Positions 7,168 through 15,218 are shown, counted from the stretch's first letter. The stretch: 21,301 nt of DNA from WHTB01 sp050699035 (GCA_050699035.1 JBOHDE010000046.1:1-21301), one strand, 5' to 3'. Program-made: numbers and translations. Notes: generated by a model from the sequence alone, not told the origin.

Positions 7168-7485
7168 GTGCTCAGCCTCACTGAGAACGCCACCAATGTC
7201 ATCAAAACCATCACCGAAGGCGAAGGCGTGCCGACGGAGAGTGGACTCCGTATCAGCCAGGACAGTCCGCAGAGCACTGACCTGGCGGTGACCGCCGCGG
7301 AGGGTCCGCAGCCCGGGGACCAGGTCGTCGAGGAGGAGGGCGCCCGCGTCTTCCTTGAGCCCACCGCGGCTCAGACGCTCGACGACAAGGTGCTGGACGC
7401 GCAAGTCGACGCCCAGGGCGGCGTGGAGTTCAGCCTGACGCTGCAACCCGGTCAGCCGGGCGACAACGCCGTACCCCAGCAGTAG
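7168..7485 (+). CDS. HesB/IscA-like protein lacking cysteines
   Basis: Predicted 105-residue protein starting at a GTG three bases after a strong AGAGGAGAG ribosome site (7157-7165). The order of elements resembles the A-type Fe-S carrier fold: LTENATNVIKTI at the N-terminus, then GLRIS, then a late FSLTL strand. However, the protein has no cysteine at all. IscA, HesB and ErpA need three conserved cysteines, including a C-terminal CGC or CxC, so classic Fe-S carrying is not supported. The protein is acidic, soluble and Gln/Pro-rich at the end. Similar proteins in actinobacteria are usually named HesB-like from fold similarity. It is divergent from recO and ends before a strong terminator. The fold call is moderate and the function unknown. 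Confidence 0.8.
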   Translation: MLSLTENATNVIKTITEGEGVPTESGLRISQDSPQSTDLAVTAAEGPQPGDQVVEEEGARVFLEPTAAQTLDDKVLDAQVDAQGGVEFSLTLQPGQPGDNAVPQQ

Positions 7486-7502
7486 CCCAACCGCACGACC
7501 AT

Positions 7503-7541
7503 CGCCGCGAGGCGCGTTCTGACAGGACGCGCCTCGCGGCG
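7503..7541 (+). terminator. Strong hairpin terminator after the HesB-like gene
   Basis: A perfect 15-base stem (CGCCGCGAGGCGCGT at 7503-7517 with its complement at 7527-7541) and a nine-base loop begin 18 bases after the stop codon. The stem is followed by TTGTT rather than a full T tract, as is common in GC-rich genomes. Confidence 0.85.
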
Positions 7542-7672
7542 TTGTTCCGCCTCAGCCACGACCCTCACCACCCCGCCCAGCAGCCGGACTTTCCGCGCTC
7601 TCGCCGGTCTCCACTATGGCCGTACCTGCCACCCGTCGCGGTCGACCTCGGTCACCGGCCGGTTGGCGCACA

Positions 7673-7693
7673 TACGCGCAACCTCGGCGCAAG
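7673..7693 (+). repeat. Family A repeat copy
   Basis: TACGCGCAACCTCGGCGC is followed by AAG in place of the usual GAG. The match with the copy at 7968 extends upstream through CGCACA (7667-7689 against 7964-7986). Confidence 0.8.
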
Positions 7694-7773
7694 TATTCGG
7701 GGCTGGCGCCGCACCCGTGTCCCCGGGGAAATGGCGGTGCTCGCGTGCCGGACTGTCCGTCGGCAGCCGCGAC

Positions 7774-7813
7774 CGAGGTCGAATTTTGCCCAATTGGGCA
7801 AAGTTCGACCTCG
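7774..7813. repeat. Family B palindrome, 40 bases
   Basis: The segment is its own reverse complement except for one pair (T7784 with G7803), which would be a G-U wobble in RNA. The centre is GCCCAATTGGGC. The left arm, including upstream sequence from 7766, matches the first 25 bases of the window at 24 of 25 positions in inverted orientation. Confidence 0.85.
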
Positions 7814-7828
7814 AACCCGCGTGAACCG

Positions 7829-7858
7829 GGTCGAATTTTGCCCAATTGGGCAATTTTC
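7829..7858. repeat. Second family B copy
   Basis: GGTCGAATTTTGCCCAATTG recurs here with the same GCCCAATTGGGC centre, 48 bases after the centre of the first copy. The outer right arm has diverged to CAATTTTCTA, so the perfect palindrome is limited to 7838-7853. Its left arm GGTCGAA can also pair with TTCGACC of the first copy. Confidence 0.8.
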
Positions 7859-7890
7859 TACGCACCGTGGGCCGGTCGGCCGCACAACAG

Positions 7891-7933
7891 ACGCGCAACC
7901 TCGGCGCGAGGGTTCCCTCGCGCCGAGGTTGCA
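7891..7933. repeat. Two family A copies forming an 18-base hairpin
   Basis: A plus-oriented family A copy (7891-7910) and an inverted copy (7917-7933) face each other. Positions 7895-7912 and 7915-7932 are perfectly complementary over 18 bases with only TT between. In either transcript direction this would fold into a very stable hairpin. Confidence 0.85.
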
Positions 7934-7967
7934 CTTATGTCGGCCCACCCCGGCCCAGGTACGCACA

Positions 7968-7988
7968 TACGCGCAACCTCGGCGGGAA
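7968..7988 (+). repeat. Family A repeat copy next to the Nramp-like stop codon
   Basis: TACGCGCAACCTCGGCGGGAAG lies 10 bases from the end of the minus-strand Nramp-like gene. It carries GGG in place of GCG late in the motif. Confidence 0.75.
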
Positions 7989-7998
7989 GGGAGCGGGC

Positions 7999-9459
7999 CT
8001 AGCCGAACAGGGTCTTGGCCTGGTCGACGAGGAGGACGGCCGAGAAGCCGCCGTAGAACAGCACGGCCCACCCGAGTACGACCAGCCGGCCGCCCTTGAG
8101 CCCGATCTCCCGCGGCAGCACGCCACGGTTGAGCCGGATCAGCAGCACCGAGTACACGAACATCACCAGGCCGTTCAGCGACGAGGCGATGACGAGCAGC
8201 ACCAGCGGCTGCGTGACGCCGGAGAGCAAGATGATCGACCCGAACAGGATCTCCAGCCAGACCGTCGCGAAGTACAGCCGGCTCTCGCTCCAGTTGTCGT
8301 TGTCGCGCAGCGCGCCGGTCTTCAGCACGTCCGCCGTGAGGCGGCCGACCATGTCCAGCACCGTCAGGTTGGTCGAGAACAAGACGACGCTGCCGATCAA
8401 CCAGAACCCGGTGCCCAGCCACGCGCCGTACGAGTCCTTGAGTGCCTCACCCTGCACCCGGATGAAGTCGAAGCTCTCCTCGGCGACGCCGGTGCCGACG
8501 GTGACGAAGGTCAGCGCCATGAACACCAGAAGCGTGATGCCGCCGATCACGAAGAAGGTGTAGAACTGCTCGCGGTTCGCGACCTTCCACCACGCGTTCC
8601 AGCGACGCATGTTCTCCTCGTCGCGCTTGAAGAAGTAGCCCGTGGTCGGCGCGGCCACCTCCTCGCCGGTGAACGGTGAGACCACCTTCGGGAGCAGCGC
8701 ACCCATACCGAGGCCTTTGTCACGGACCCAGTTGGACTGCACCAGGTTCATCGCACCACCGGCGCCGGCGAACGCGATCGCACCGAGCAGCGTCGCCGCA
8801 CCGATCGAGGAGATGCCGTCCGGGATCTTGTTGACCTCGACGAACCCGCGGCCCAGACCGCCGTAGCCGTCCCCACCGATCAGGAAGACCGCGGCGTAGA
8901 TCACGAACAGCACGATCACCGCCACCATGAAGAACTGGATCTTCTCGACGGTCCGGTACACCACCGGTGAGACGGTCAGGACGGCACCGATCAGCACCAG
9001 GATGCCGATCGTGACGTACGGGATGGCGTCCTCCGAGAAACCGAGCGCGAAGCTCAGCGTCGTCGTGCCGCCCGTTGCCCACCCCGGCCAGGCCCACGGC
9101 ACGACCGTCATGATGATGAACAGCCAGCCCCAGTGCTTCCAGATCCGGCTGAACCCGGTGACGGCGGTCTCCCCGGTGGCCAGTGTGTAGCGCTCGATCT
9201 CCATGTTGAGGAAGTACTGCGTGCCGACGCCGAGGACGACCAGCCAGACCAGCACCAGCCCGACCTGGGAGGTGATGTACGGCCAGAGGACGTACTCGCC
9301 GGATCCGATCGCGCCGGCGAGCAGCAGCACGCTCGGGCCGAGCACCTTCTTCATCGGCTGTGCTTCGGGGAGGTCGGCGTACTTCGCCGCAGGCACGTGA
9401 CGGCTCGGGAGCTCCGTCACGAGGTCCGCCTGCGGCGAGCCTTCGGTGGACTGGGACAT
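7999..9459 (-). CDS. Nramp-superfamily membrane transporter without metal motifs
   Basis: Integral membrane protein of 486 residues with about eleven to twelve hydrophobic segments, starting at ATG 9459 behind AAGGAGAA. The layout resembles the Nramp family (first helix GPSVLLLAGAIGSGEYVLWP, sixth helix region LLGAIAFAGAGGAMNLVQSN). Established Nramp metal transporters carry DPGN in helix 1 and MPH in helix 6; here these places read GSGE (52-55) and AMN (236-238). Mn2+/Fe2+ transport is therefore doubtful. A soluble loop (about 255-285, KVVSPFTGEEVAAPTTGYFF) follows the sixth helix. The gene starts one base after the glcF stop, in an operon of glycolate oxidase and malate synthase, which makes glycolate or a related acid a reasonable substrate guess. 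No other carrier for the pathway is in the window. Confidence 0.85.
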   Translation of the reverse strand: MSQSTEGSPQADLVTELPSRHVPAAKYADLPEAQPMKKVLGPSVLLLAGAIGSGEYVLWPYITSQVGLVLVWLVVLGVGTQYFLNMEIERYTLATGETAVTGFSRIWKHWGWLFIIMTVVPWAWPGWATGGTTTLSFALGFSEDAIPYVTIGILVLIGAVLTVSPVVYRTVEKIQFFMVAVIVLFVIYAAVFLIGGDGYGGLGRGFVEVNKIPDGISSIGAATLLGAIAFAGAGGAMNLVQSNWVRDKGLGMGALLPKVVSPFTGEEVAAPTTGYFFKRDEENMRRWNAWWKVANREQFYTFFVIGGITLLVFMALTFVTVGTGVAEESFDFIRVQGEALKDSYGAWLGTGFWLIGSVVLFSTNLTVLDMVGRLTADVLKTGALRDNDNWSESRLYFATVWLEILFGSIILLSGVTQPLVLLVIASSLNGLVMFVYSVLLIRLNRGVLPREIGLKGGRLVVLGWAVLFYGGFSAVLLVDQAKTLFG

Positions 9460-9460
9460 G

Positions 9461-10807
9461 TCATTCTCCTTCGGGTGGTGGAGCGGAGAGAGAGACCCCA
9501 CGGATCGAGGCGTCGATAACCTCGATCGTGTGGGCCGTGGCGATCGATCCCCCACGTCGCCGGAGAGCGGCGGCCACCTGCATCAGGCACCCGGGGTTTG
9601 CGGTGACCAGCAGATCTGCATCGGTCGCAACCACGTGAGCCGCCTTGCGGTCCCCCAGCTCACGGGCAGGTTCGGGGTTGAGGACGTTGTAGACGCCAGC
9701 CGAGCCGCAGCAGATCTCCGGGTCGGCGATCTCGCGCAGCTCCAGGCCGGGGATGTCCCGGAGGAGCTGCCGAGGCTGGGCGCGGATGCCCTGGGCATGC
9801 GCCAGGTGGCAGGCATCGTGGTACGCGGCGACCACCGGCAGCGGGTGCCGCGGCGCCACCGGGCCGAGCTCGACCAGGATCTCCGACACGTCACGGACCT
9901 TGGCCGCGAACTCCATGGCCCGCTGGGCGTACGCGGGATCGTCGGAGAGCAGGTCGGCGTACTCCTTCATCGCCGAGCCGCACCCGGCGGCGTTGACCAC
10001 GACCTGCTCGACTCCGGCCCGGTCGAAGGCGTCGATGGTGGCCCGGGCGAACGCCTGCGCCTCCACCTCGCGGCCGTTGTGCGTGCTGAGTGCGCCGCAG
10101 CAGCCCTGGACCGGCGTGACGACCTCGCAGCCCTCCGCCTGCAGCACCCGGGCGGTCGCGGCGTTGACGTCGGGGAAGAACTCGCGCTGCACGCAGCCGA
10201 GCAGCAGGCCGACCACGGCGCGCCGCTGGCCGACGGCCGGCAACCGCTCCGGAATGCGCCGGACGCGACCGAGCCGAGGCGCGAGCGACTCCAGCGACGC
10301 CAGCGTCGGGGTGCGGGCGAGCAGCCGGGTACGTCGGACCGCTCGCTCGAGACCGGACCGCTGGTACAGCCGCAGCGGGCCGCGCAACGCCCGGAGCCGA
10401 CGGGGGTACGGGAAGAGGGCGAAGATCGCCGACCGGAGCAGCCGCTCCTTCAGCGGCCGGTCGTGCCGGCGCTCCACCTGGGCCCGGGTGTTCTCGATCA
10501 GCCGGTCGTACTGGACGCCGGACGGGCAGGCCGTGACACAGGCCATGCAGCCGAGGCAGGCGTCGAAGTGCTGCACCATCGAGTCGCTCATCGGCTCGCC
10601 CTGCAGGCCGGTCTCCATCAGGTAGATCCGCCCGCGCGGGCTGTCCATCTCCTCGCCCCACAGCAGGTAGGTCGGGCAGGTCGGCAGGCAGAAGCCGCAG
10701 TGCACACAGTCCGCGACCAGCTCCGGCGACGGCGGCCGGTGGTCGTCGAACGCGGCACCATAGTCAGCCCCATAGTCAGCACCGAGGTCGGCGGTCGGGT
10801 CGGTCAT
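9461..10807 (-). CDS. glcF: Glycolate oxidase iron-sulfur subunit
   Basis: Electron-transfer subunit of glycolate dehydrogenase, 448 residues, working with GlcD and GlcE at the membrane. Two ferredoxin-type 4Fe-4S motifs are complete: Cys34/37/40/44 (CVHCGFCLPTCP) and Cys84/87/90/94 (CLGCMACVTACP). The C-terminal half carries the two CCG (DUF224) modules, visible as GCCGALSTHNG and CCGSAGVYN. The N-terminus has a short tandem duplication, ADYG-ADYG, from an 11-base repeat with 12-base period (10758-10780), probably neutral. The ATG shares one base with the glcE stop (TGATG). The Nramp-like ATG follows its own stop by one base. Confidence 0.94.
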   Translation of the reverse strand: MTDPTADLGADYGADYGAAFDDHRPPSPELVADCVHCGFCLPTCPTYLLWGEEMDSPRGRIYLMETGLQGEPMSDSMVQHFDACLGCMACVTACPSGVQYDRLIENTRAQVERRHDRPLKERLLRSAIFALFPYPRRLRALRGPLRLYQRSGLERAVRRTRLLARTPTLASLESLAPRLGRVRRIPERLPAVGQRRAVVGLLLGCVQREFFPDVNAATARVLQAEGCEVVTPVQGCCGALSTHNGREVEAQAFARATIDAFDRAGVEQVVVNAAGCGSAMKEYADLLSDDPAYAQRAMEFAAKVRDVSEILVELGPVAPRHPLPVVAAYHDACHLAHAQGIRAQPRQLLRDIPGLELREIADPEICCGSAGVYNVLNPEPARELGDRKAAHVVATDADLLVTANPGCLMQVAAALRRRGGSIATAHTIEVIDASIRGVSLSAPPPEGE

Positions 10808-12042
10808 CAGATGCCTCCCACGAAGCGGCCCGGCGCCAGCCGGCGGTCCGGGTCGAGCTCGTGCTTCAGCCGGCGCATCAGGTCGAGCCCGCCGACCGGC
10901 CCCCAGACGTCGAGCCGGTCCCGCGTGGCCCGCGGCCCGGTGAGGACGACGGCGCTGCCGCCGAGCTCAGTGGCCCGGGCGCGCAGCCGCTCGACCACGG
11001 CCGCCGCGGCGTCCGGGTCGGTGCCGCCTGGCAGACCGGCGTAGAGCACCCCGGCCGCCGACCCACGCACCGAGACTGGGGCAGCCGCCTCCCCGCGGAC
11101 GGCGGCGAGCAGGCCGCTGACCCCGGTCAGCGTCGTGGTCAGCTTGAGACCGAGGTCGGTCGGCCCGAAGGGGTACTCGCCGAACCATCCCGGCGGGTCG
11201 TCGCCGACCACGCTCGCCGGACCCAGCAGGTCGGCGGTCACCTTCGCCCGCGCCTCGACGCCGGTGTCGACGCCCTCCAGCAGGACGGCCACGGTGCTGC
11301 CGCCGTCGCTCGGCCGGTCGACCTCGACCGCGGTCGGTGCGACCTGCGACCCGAGTACGGCGGCGACCCGGACAGCCGCCTCGGCGTCGGCGACCGGCAC
11401 GGTGACGAAGCGGCGCGCCGACGGCAGCGGGTGCAGGCGCAGCGCCACCTCGGTGATGACGCCGAGGGTCCCGTAGCTGCCGGTCAACAGCTTGCCGAAG
11501 TCGTACCCGGCGACGTTCTTCACGACCTTGCCGCCCGCCTTGGCGACGACGCCGTCCGCCCGGACGAACGTGATGCCGATCAGCAGGTCGCGCAGGGTGC
11601 CGTACAGGAGCCGACGGGGGCCGCTGGTGCTGGTCGCCACGGTCCCGCCGAGCGTCGCGCCGGGCAGCGGGGTGTCGACGGCGAGCTGCTGGTGCTCCGT
11701 GGCGAGCACCCGCTGCAGCTCGGCCATCGGTGTCCCGGCCCGGGCGATCGTGATCAGGTCGCCGGCGGCGTGCTCGACGACGCCCGCGAGGCCGGCCATC
11801 TCCACGACGAGGTCGACGGCCTCCGGTGGGCTTCCCCAGCGCTGCTTGGTCCCGGCGCCCCGGGCGACGACCCGCAGCCCGTGCTCGGCGGCGACCCGCA
11901 GCAGCTCGGCGACCTCGCCGGTGGACGCCGGCAGAGCGACGTACCGGCACGGCGTGCCGTCGACCGCATCCGCGTCGTCGGCGACGCGTACCCGGTCGTC
12001 GCAGGCCTTGCGGAGGTGGCCGAGCAACGCGTCCCCAGCCAC
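10807..12042 (-). CDS. glcE: Glycolate oxidase FAD-binding subunit GlcE
   Basis: Second flavoprotein subunit of glycolate dehydrogenase, 411 residues from the GTG at 12042. It has the PCMH/FAD_binding_4 fold: VVARGAGTKQRWG (58-70) in the pyrophosphate loop, GGTVATSTSGPRRLLYG (132-148) and KNVAGYDFGKLLTGSYGTLG (175-194). KNVAGYDFGKL is characteristic of GlcE and separates it from GlcD. The C-terminal part is short and ends PDRRLAPGRFVGG, as usual for GlcE. The frame is open far upstream inside glcD, but homology begins only near residue 10 here and the GTG lies one base after the glcD stop. It shares one base with the start of glcF. Confidence 0.93.
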   Translation of the reverse strand: MAGDALLGHLRKACDDRVRVADDADAVDGTPCRYVALPASTGEVAELLRVAAEHGLRVVARGAGTKQRWGSPPEAVDLVVEMAGLAGVVEHAAGDLITIARAGTPMAELQRVLATEHQQLAVDTPLPGATLGGTVATSTSGPRRLLYGTLRDLLIGITFVRADGVVAKAGGKVVKNVAGYDFGKLLTGSYGTLGVITEVALRLHPLPSARRFVTVPVADAEAAVRVAAVLGSQVAPTAVEVDRPSDGGSTVAVLLEGVDTGVEARAKVTADLLGPASVVGDDPPGWFGEYPFGPTDLGLKLTTTLTGVSGLLAAVRGEAAAPVSVRGSAAGVLYAGLPGGTDPDAAAAVVERLRARATELGGSAVVLTGPRATRDRLDVWGPVGGLDLMRRLKHELDPDRRLAPGRFVGGI

Positions 12043-12043
12043 C

Positions 12044-13501
12044 TCAGAACACCTCGGCCACGCCGGCGTCCTGCAGCGGATGAGCGCCCTGGCGCCGGCC
12101 CGGGACCTCGCCGCACAGCCGCGGCGTCGGGAAGATCTTGCCCGGGTTGGACAGGTGGTCGGGGTCGAACGCGCAGCGCAGCAGCTGCATCGTGTCGAGG
12201 TCGGCGTCGGTGTACATCCGGGGCATGTGCTTGGCCTTGTCCATCCCGACACCGTGCTCGCCGGTGATCGACCCGCCGTGCTCGATGCACAGGTCGAGGA
12301 TCGCGGCCGACACCTCTTCGGCCCGCTCGGCCTGGCCCGGGACGGCGTCGTCGAACAGGACGAGGGGATGCAGGTTGCCGTCGCCCGCATGGAAGACGTT
12401 GGCCACCCGTACCCCGCTGTCCTCCGAGAGCTCCGCCATCCGACGCAGCACCTCGGGCAGCGCGGTACGAGGGATGACACCGTCCTGCACGATGTAGTCC
12501 GGGCTGATCCGGCCGACTGCGGCGAAGGCTGACTTGCGGCCCTTCCAGAACAGCGCCCGCTCCGCGTCGTCGGCGGCGATCCGGATCTCGAACGCCGCAT
12601 TGTCGGTGCACAACCCCTCCACCTGGCCGAACTGCGCGTCGACCTCACCGACCGGGCCGTCGAGCTCGACGATCAGCACCGCGCCGGCCCCCTCCGGGTA
12701 GCCGCACTGCACCGCCGCCTCGGCCGCCTCGATGGCCAACGCGTCCATCATCTCGATGGCCGCCGGGATCACGCCAGCGGCGATGATCGCCGACACCGCG
12801 GCGCCGGCCTCGTCGGTGGACGGGAACGCCGCGAGCAGGGTGCGTACGGACTCCGGCGCCCGCAGCAGCCGTACGGTCACCTCGGTGGCGATGCCCAGCG
12901 TGCCCTCCGAGCCGACGAACGCCCCCAGCAGGTCGTAACCGGGTGGGTCGGGGCACTTCCCGCCGATCCGGACGAGGTCGCCGTCGGGGCTGACCAGCTC
13001 GACGCCGGTCACGTGGTTGGTGGTGAAGCCGTACTTGAGGCAGTGCGCGCCGCCGGAGTTCTCTGCGACGTTGCCGCCGATCGAGCAGACCTGCTGGCTC
13101 GACGGGTCGGGCGCGAAGTAGTAGCCCTCCGGCGCCGCCGCCTTGGTGATGTGCAGGTTGATCACGCCGGGCTCGACGACGGCCCGCTGGTTGGCCGCGT
13201 CGACCTCGATGATCCGGCGCAGCCGCGACGTCACGATCAAGACGCCGTCGGCGTGCGGCAGGGCGCCGCCGGACAGCCCGGTGCCCGAGCCGCGGGCGAC
13301 GTACGGCACACCGGCCTCGACGCAGGCGCGGACAACAGCGGCGACCTGCTCGGCATCGGCCGGCAGCGCGACGATCGCCGGCATCACCTTGTAGTGCGCC
13401 AGCCCGTCGCACTCGTACGTGCGCAGCTGCTGGCGGTCGGTGAGCACATGGGTGTCACCGATCTCCGCCCGCAGCCTGGCGGCGAGGCCGTCGATGGTCA
13501 T
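12044..13501 (-). CDS. glcD: Glycolate oxidase catalytic FAD subunit GlcD
   Basis: FAD-linked alpha-hydroxyacid dehydrogenase of 485 residues, expected to oxidise glycolate (possibly D-lactate) to glyoxylate. The FAD_binding_4 domain covers about 38-215, with PYVARGSGTGLSGGA at 66-80, CSIGGNVAENSGGAHCLKYG at 139-158 and FVGSEGTLGI at 195-204. The FAD-oxidase C-terminal domain (215-455) has the FHAGDGNLHP motif (370-379) and SITGEHGVGMDK (411-422), whose His residues are part of the active site in this family. A 25-residue tail follows SNPGKIFPTP. The start is the ATG four bases after the aceB stop. Neighbouring glcE, glcF and aceB favour glycolate over other hydroxyacids, but substrate cannot be proved from sequence. 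Confidence 0.94.
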   Translation of the reverse strand: MTIDGLAARLRAEIGDTHVLTDRQQLRTYECDGLAHYKVMPAIVALPADAEQVAAVVRACVEAGVPYVARGSGTGLSGGALPHADGVLIVTSRLRRIIEVDAANQRAVVEPGVINLHITKAAAPEGYYFAPDPSSQQVCSIGGNVAENSGGAHCLKYGFTTNHVTGVELVSPDGDLVRIGGKCPDPPGYDLLGAFVGSEGTLGIATEVTVRLLRAPESVRTLLAAFPSTDEAGAAVSAIIAAGVIPAAIEMMDALAIEAAEAAVQCGYPEGAGAVLIVELDGPVGEVDAQFGQVEGLCTDNAAFEIRIAADDAERALFWKGRKSAFAAVGRISPDYIVQDGVIPRTALPEVLRRMAELSEDSGVRVANVFHAGDGNLHPLVLFDDAVPGQAERAEEVSAAILDLCIEHGGSITGEHGVGMDKAKHMPRMYTDADLDTMQLLRCAFDPDHLSNPGKIFPTPRLCGEVPGRRQGAHPLQDAGVAEVF

Positions 13502-13505
13502 CGGC

Positions 13506-15101
13506 TCACGGCATCCGCTCGTACGCCGGCAGGGTGAGGAAGTCGGCGTAGTCGTCGGACAACGCCATCTCGGTGAACAGCGCACGCGCGTCGGTCCACC
13601 GGCCGGCGGCGAACGCGTCGTCGCCGATGCGCTGGCGGATCGCGTCGACCTCCTCGTCGACGAGCTGCCCGACCAGGTCGGCGGTGACCGTCTGGCCGTC
13701 GGCGAGCTCGACGGACGTGTGCAGCCACTGCCACACCTGGGAGCGCGAGATCTCCGCGGTCGCGGCGTCCTCCATCAGGTTGTTGATGCCGACCGCGCCG
13801 GAGCCGCCCAGCCAGGCCTCGAGGTACTGGATGCCGACGCTGATGTTGCCGCGCAGGCCGTCCTCGGTCACCTCGCCGGGCGTCGACGAGATGTCGAGCA
13901 GCTGGTCGGCGGAGACCTCGACCTCCTCGCGCAGCCGGTCCCGCTGGTCCGGCCGGTCGCCGAGCACGTCGGTGAAGACCTCCGTGCAGAGGTCGACCAT
14001 GCCGGGGTGCGCCACCCATGACCCGTCGAACCCGTCGCCGGCCTCCCGGGTCTTGTCGTCACGCACCTTGGCGAACGCCCGCTCGTTGACCTCGGCGTCC
14101 TTGCTGGGGATGAACGCCGCCATCCCACCGATCGCGTGCGCACCGCGCTGGTGGCAGGTGCGGACGAGCAGCTCGGTATAAGCCCGCATGAACGGCACCG
14201 TCATCGTCACCGAGTTGCGGTCGGGCAGGACGAAATCGCGGCCGCGCGTACGGAAGCACTTGATCACGCTGAACATGTAGTCCCACCGGCCGGCGTTGAG
14301 ACCGGCCGAGTGCTCGCGCAGCTCGTAGAGGATCTCCTCCATCTCGAAGGCCGCGGGGAACGTCTCGATCAGTACGGTCGCGCGCACCGTCCCGTGCGGG
14401 ATGCCGACCTGGTTCTGCGCGTACCCGAAAACGTCGTTCCACAGCCGGGCCTCGAGGTGGCTCTCCATCTTGGGCAGGTAGAAGTACGGACCGGAGCCGC
14501 GCTCGATCTGTGCCTTCGCACAGTGGAAGAAGTAGAGGCCGAAGTCGAACAGGCTGCCCGACATCGGCTCGCCGTCCACCAGCACGTGCTTCTCCGGCAG
14601 GTGCCATCCGCGCGGGCGGACGACGATGGTGGCGAGGTCGTCGCCGAGGGCGTACTCCTTGCCCTCCGGCGAGGTGAACGTGAGGGTCCCCGCGACCGCG
14701 TCGCGCAGGTTGACCTGGCCCTGCACCATGTTGTCCCACAGCGGCGTGTTGGCGTCCTCGAGGTCGGCGAGCCACACCTTCGCACCGGAGTTGAGCGCGT
14801 TGATCGCCATCTTGGCGTCGGTCGGGCCGGTGATCTCGGCCCGTCGGTCCTCGAGCCCCGGTGCCGGGTCGCCCACGCGCCACTCGCCGTCTCGGACGCT
14901 CGTGGTGTCGGCGAGGAAGTCGAAGCTGCCGCCGGCGGCGAGCGCGGCATCGCGCCCGCGGCGCGCGGCGAGCAGGTCGAGCCGCCGGTCGTCGAAGCGC
15001 CGGTGCAGGCCGGCGAGGAACTCCGTCGCGTCGGTGGTCAGCACCTCGTCGAAGCGATCGCGCATCGGTCCCTTGATCTCGACAGCCGCTGAGGGCGTCA
15101 T
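13506..15101 (-). CDS. aceB: Malate synthase A
   Basis: Condenses glyoxylate with acetyl-CoA to give malate and CoA. 531 residues from the ATG at 15101, which has GGGAGCG as ribosome site; this matches the A isoform and not the longer G isoform. Recognisable parts are the substrate-binding arginine in VVRPRGWHLPEKH, the family signature REHSAGLNAGRWDYMFSVIK, KDAEVNERAF followed by GFDGSWVAHPGMV, and the late NLMEDAATAEISRSQVWQW segment that carries the catalytic aspartate. It is the first gene of the operon aceB-glcD-glcE-glcF-transporter, so glyoxylate produced by GlcDEF is consumed by its own operon partner. The divergent IclR regulator starts 117 bases away. Confidence 0.96.
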   Translation of the reverse strand: MTPSAAVEIKGPMRDRFDEVLTTDATEFLAGLHRRFDDRRLDLLAARRGRDAALAAGGSFDFLADTTSVRDGEWRVGDPAPGLEDRRAEITGPTDAKMAINALNSGAKVWLADLEDANTPLWDNMVQGQVNLRDAVAGTLTFTSPEGKEYALGDDLATIVVRPRGWHLPEKHVLVDGEPMSGSLFDFGLYFFHCAKAQIERGSGPYFYLPKMESHLEARLWNDVFGYAQNQVGIPHGTVRATVLIETFPAAFEMEEILYELREHSAGLNAGRWDYMFSVIKCFRTRGRDFVLPDRNSVTMTVPFMRAYTELLVRTCHQRGAHAIGGMAAFIPSKDAEVNERAFAKVRDDKTREAGDGFDGSWVAHPGMVDLCTEVFTDVLGDRPDQRDRLREEVEVSADQLLDISSTPGEVTEDGLRGNISVGIQYLEAWLGGSGAVGINNLMEDAATAEISRSQVWQWLHTSVELADGQTVTADLVGQLVDEEVDAIRQRIGDDAFAAGRWTDARALFTEMALSDDYADFLTLPAYERMP

Positions 15102-15124
15102 CGGCGCTCCCGCTGATCGCGTAT

Positions 15125-15141
15125 ATTCCGTCTTCCGGAAT
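15125..15141. promoter_or_regulatory. Inverted repeat ATTCCG-n5-CGGAAT, probable IclR-family operator
   Basis: A perfect 6-base inverted repeat with a five-base centre (ATTCCGTCTTCCGGAAT) is the only clear palindrome between aceB and the divergent regulator. Its size and base content resemble operators of IclR-family proteins. On the minus strand it overlaps AATATA and TATACG, candidate -10 elements 15-25 bases before the aceB ribosome site. Binding would therefore be expected to affect aceB transcription. Confidence 0.6.
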
Positions 15142-15218
15142 GACACTTCTTTTCCTCGGGAGACTATGGCGACGGCCCGAGCCGGTCAACCATCCCATCG
15201 TGGGAGAGGATCGCGACG

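Larger units (their letters stand above)
7542..7998. other. Non-coding stretch of 457 bases dense in repeats
   Basis: No gene with credible coding signs lies between the HesB-like terminator and the stop codon of the Nramp-like gene. Open frames crossing it are rich in Arg and Pro and arise from the repeats. It contains four family A copies (7673-7693, 7891-7910, inverted 7917-7933, 7968-7988) and two family B palindromes (7774-7813 and 7829-7858). It may serve as a landing site for palindromic elements and as the 3' end of the glyoxylate operon. Confidence 0.7.

Noticed and set aside
7667..7988. CRISPR-like array from the repeated CGCAACCTCGGCGC motif
   Set aside because: Spacing is irregular, orientation is mixed, copies also occur far away at 37 and 16344, and no cas gene is present.
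7999..9459. Annotation as a Mn2+/Fe2+ transporter (mntH)
   Set aside because: The DPGN and MPH metal-binding motifs are both missing and the context is carbon metabolism, so only superfamily membership is supported.
10758..10780. Short tandem repeat at the glcF 5' end as a phase-variation tract
   Set aside because: The unit period is 12 bases, a multiple of three, and only two copies exist. It changes the protein by a four-residue duplication without frame change.
9446..12267. Long plus-strand open frames opposite glcF and glcE
   Set aside because: They are shadows of the glycolate oxidase genes: no domain, biased Arg/Ala/Gly composition, and they cross gene borders.
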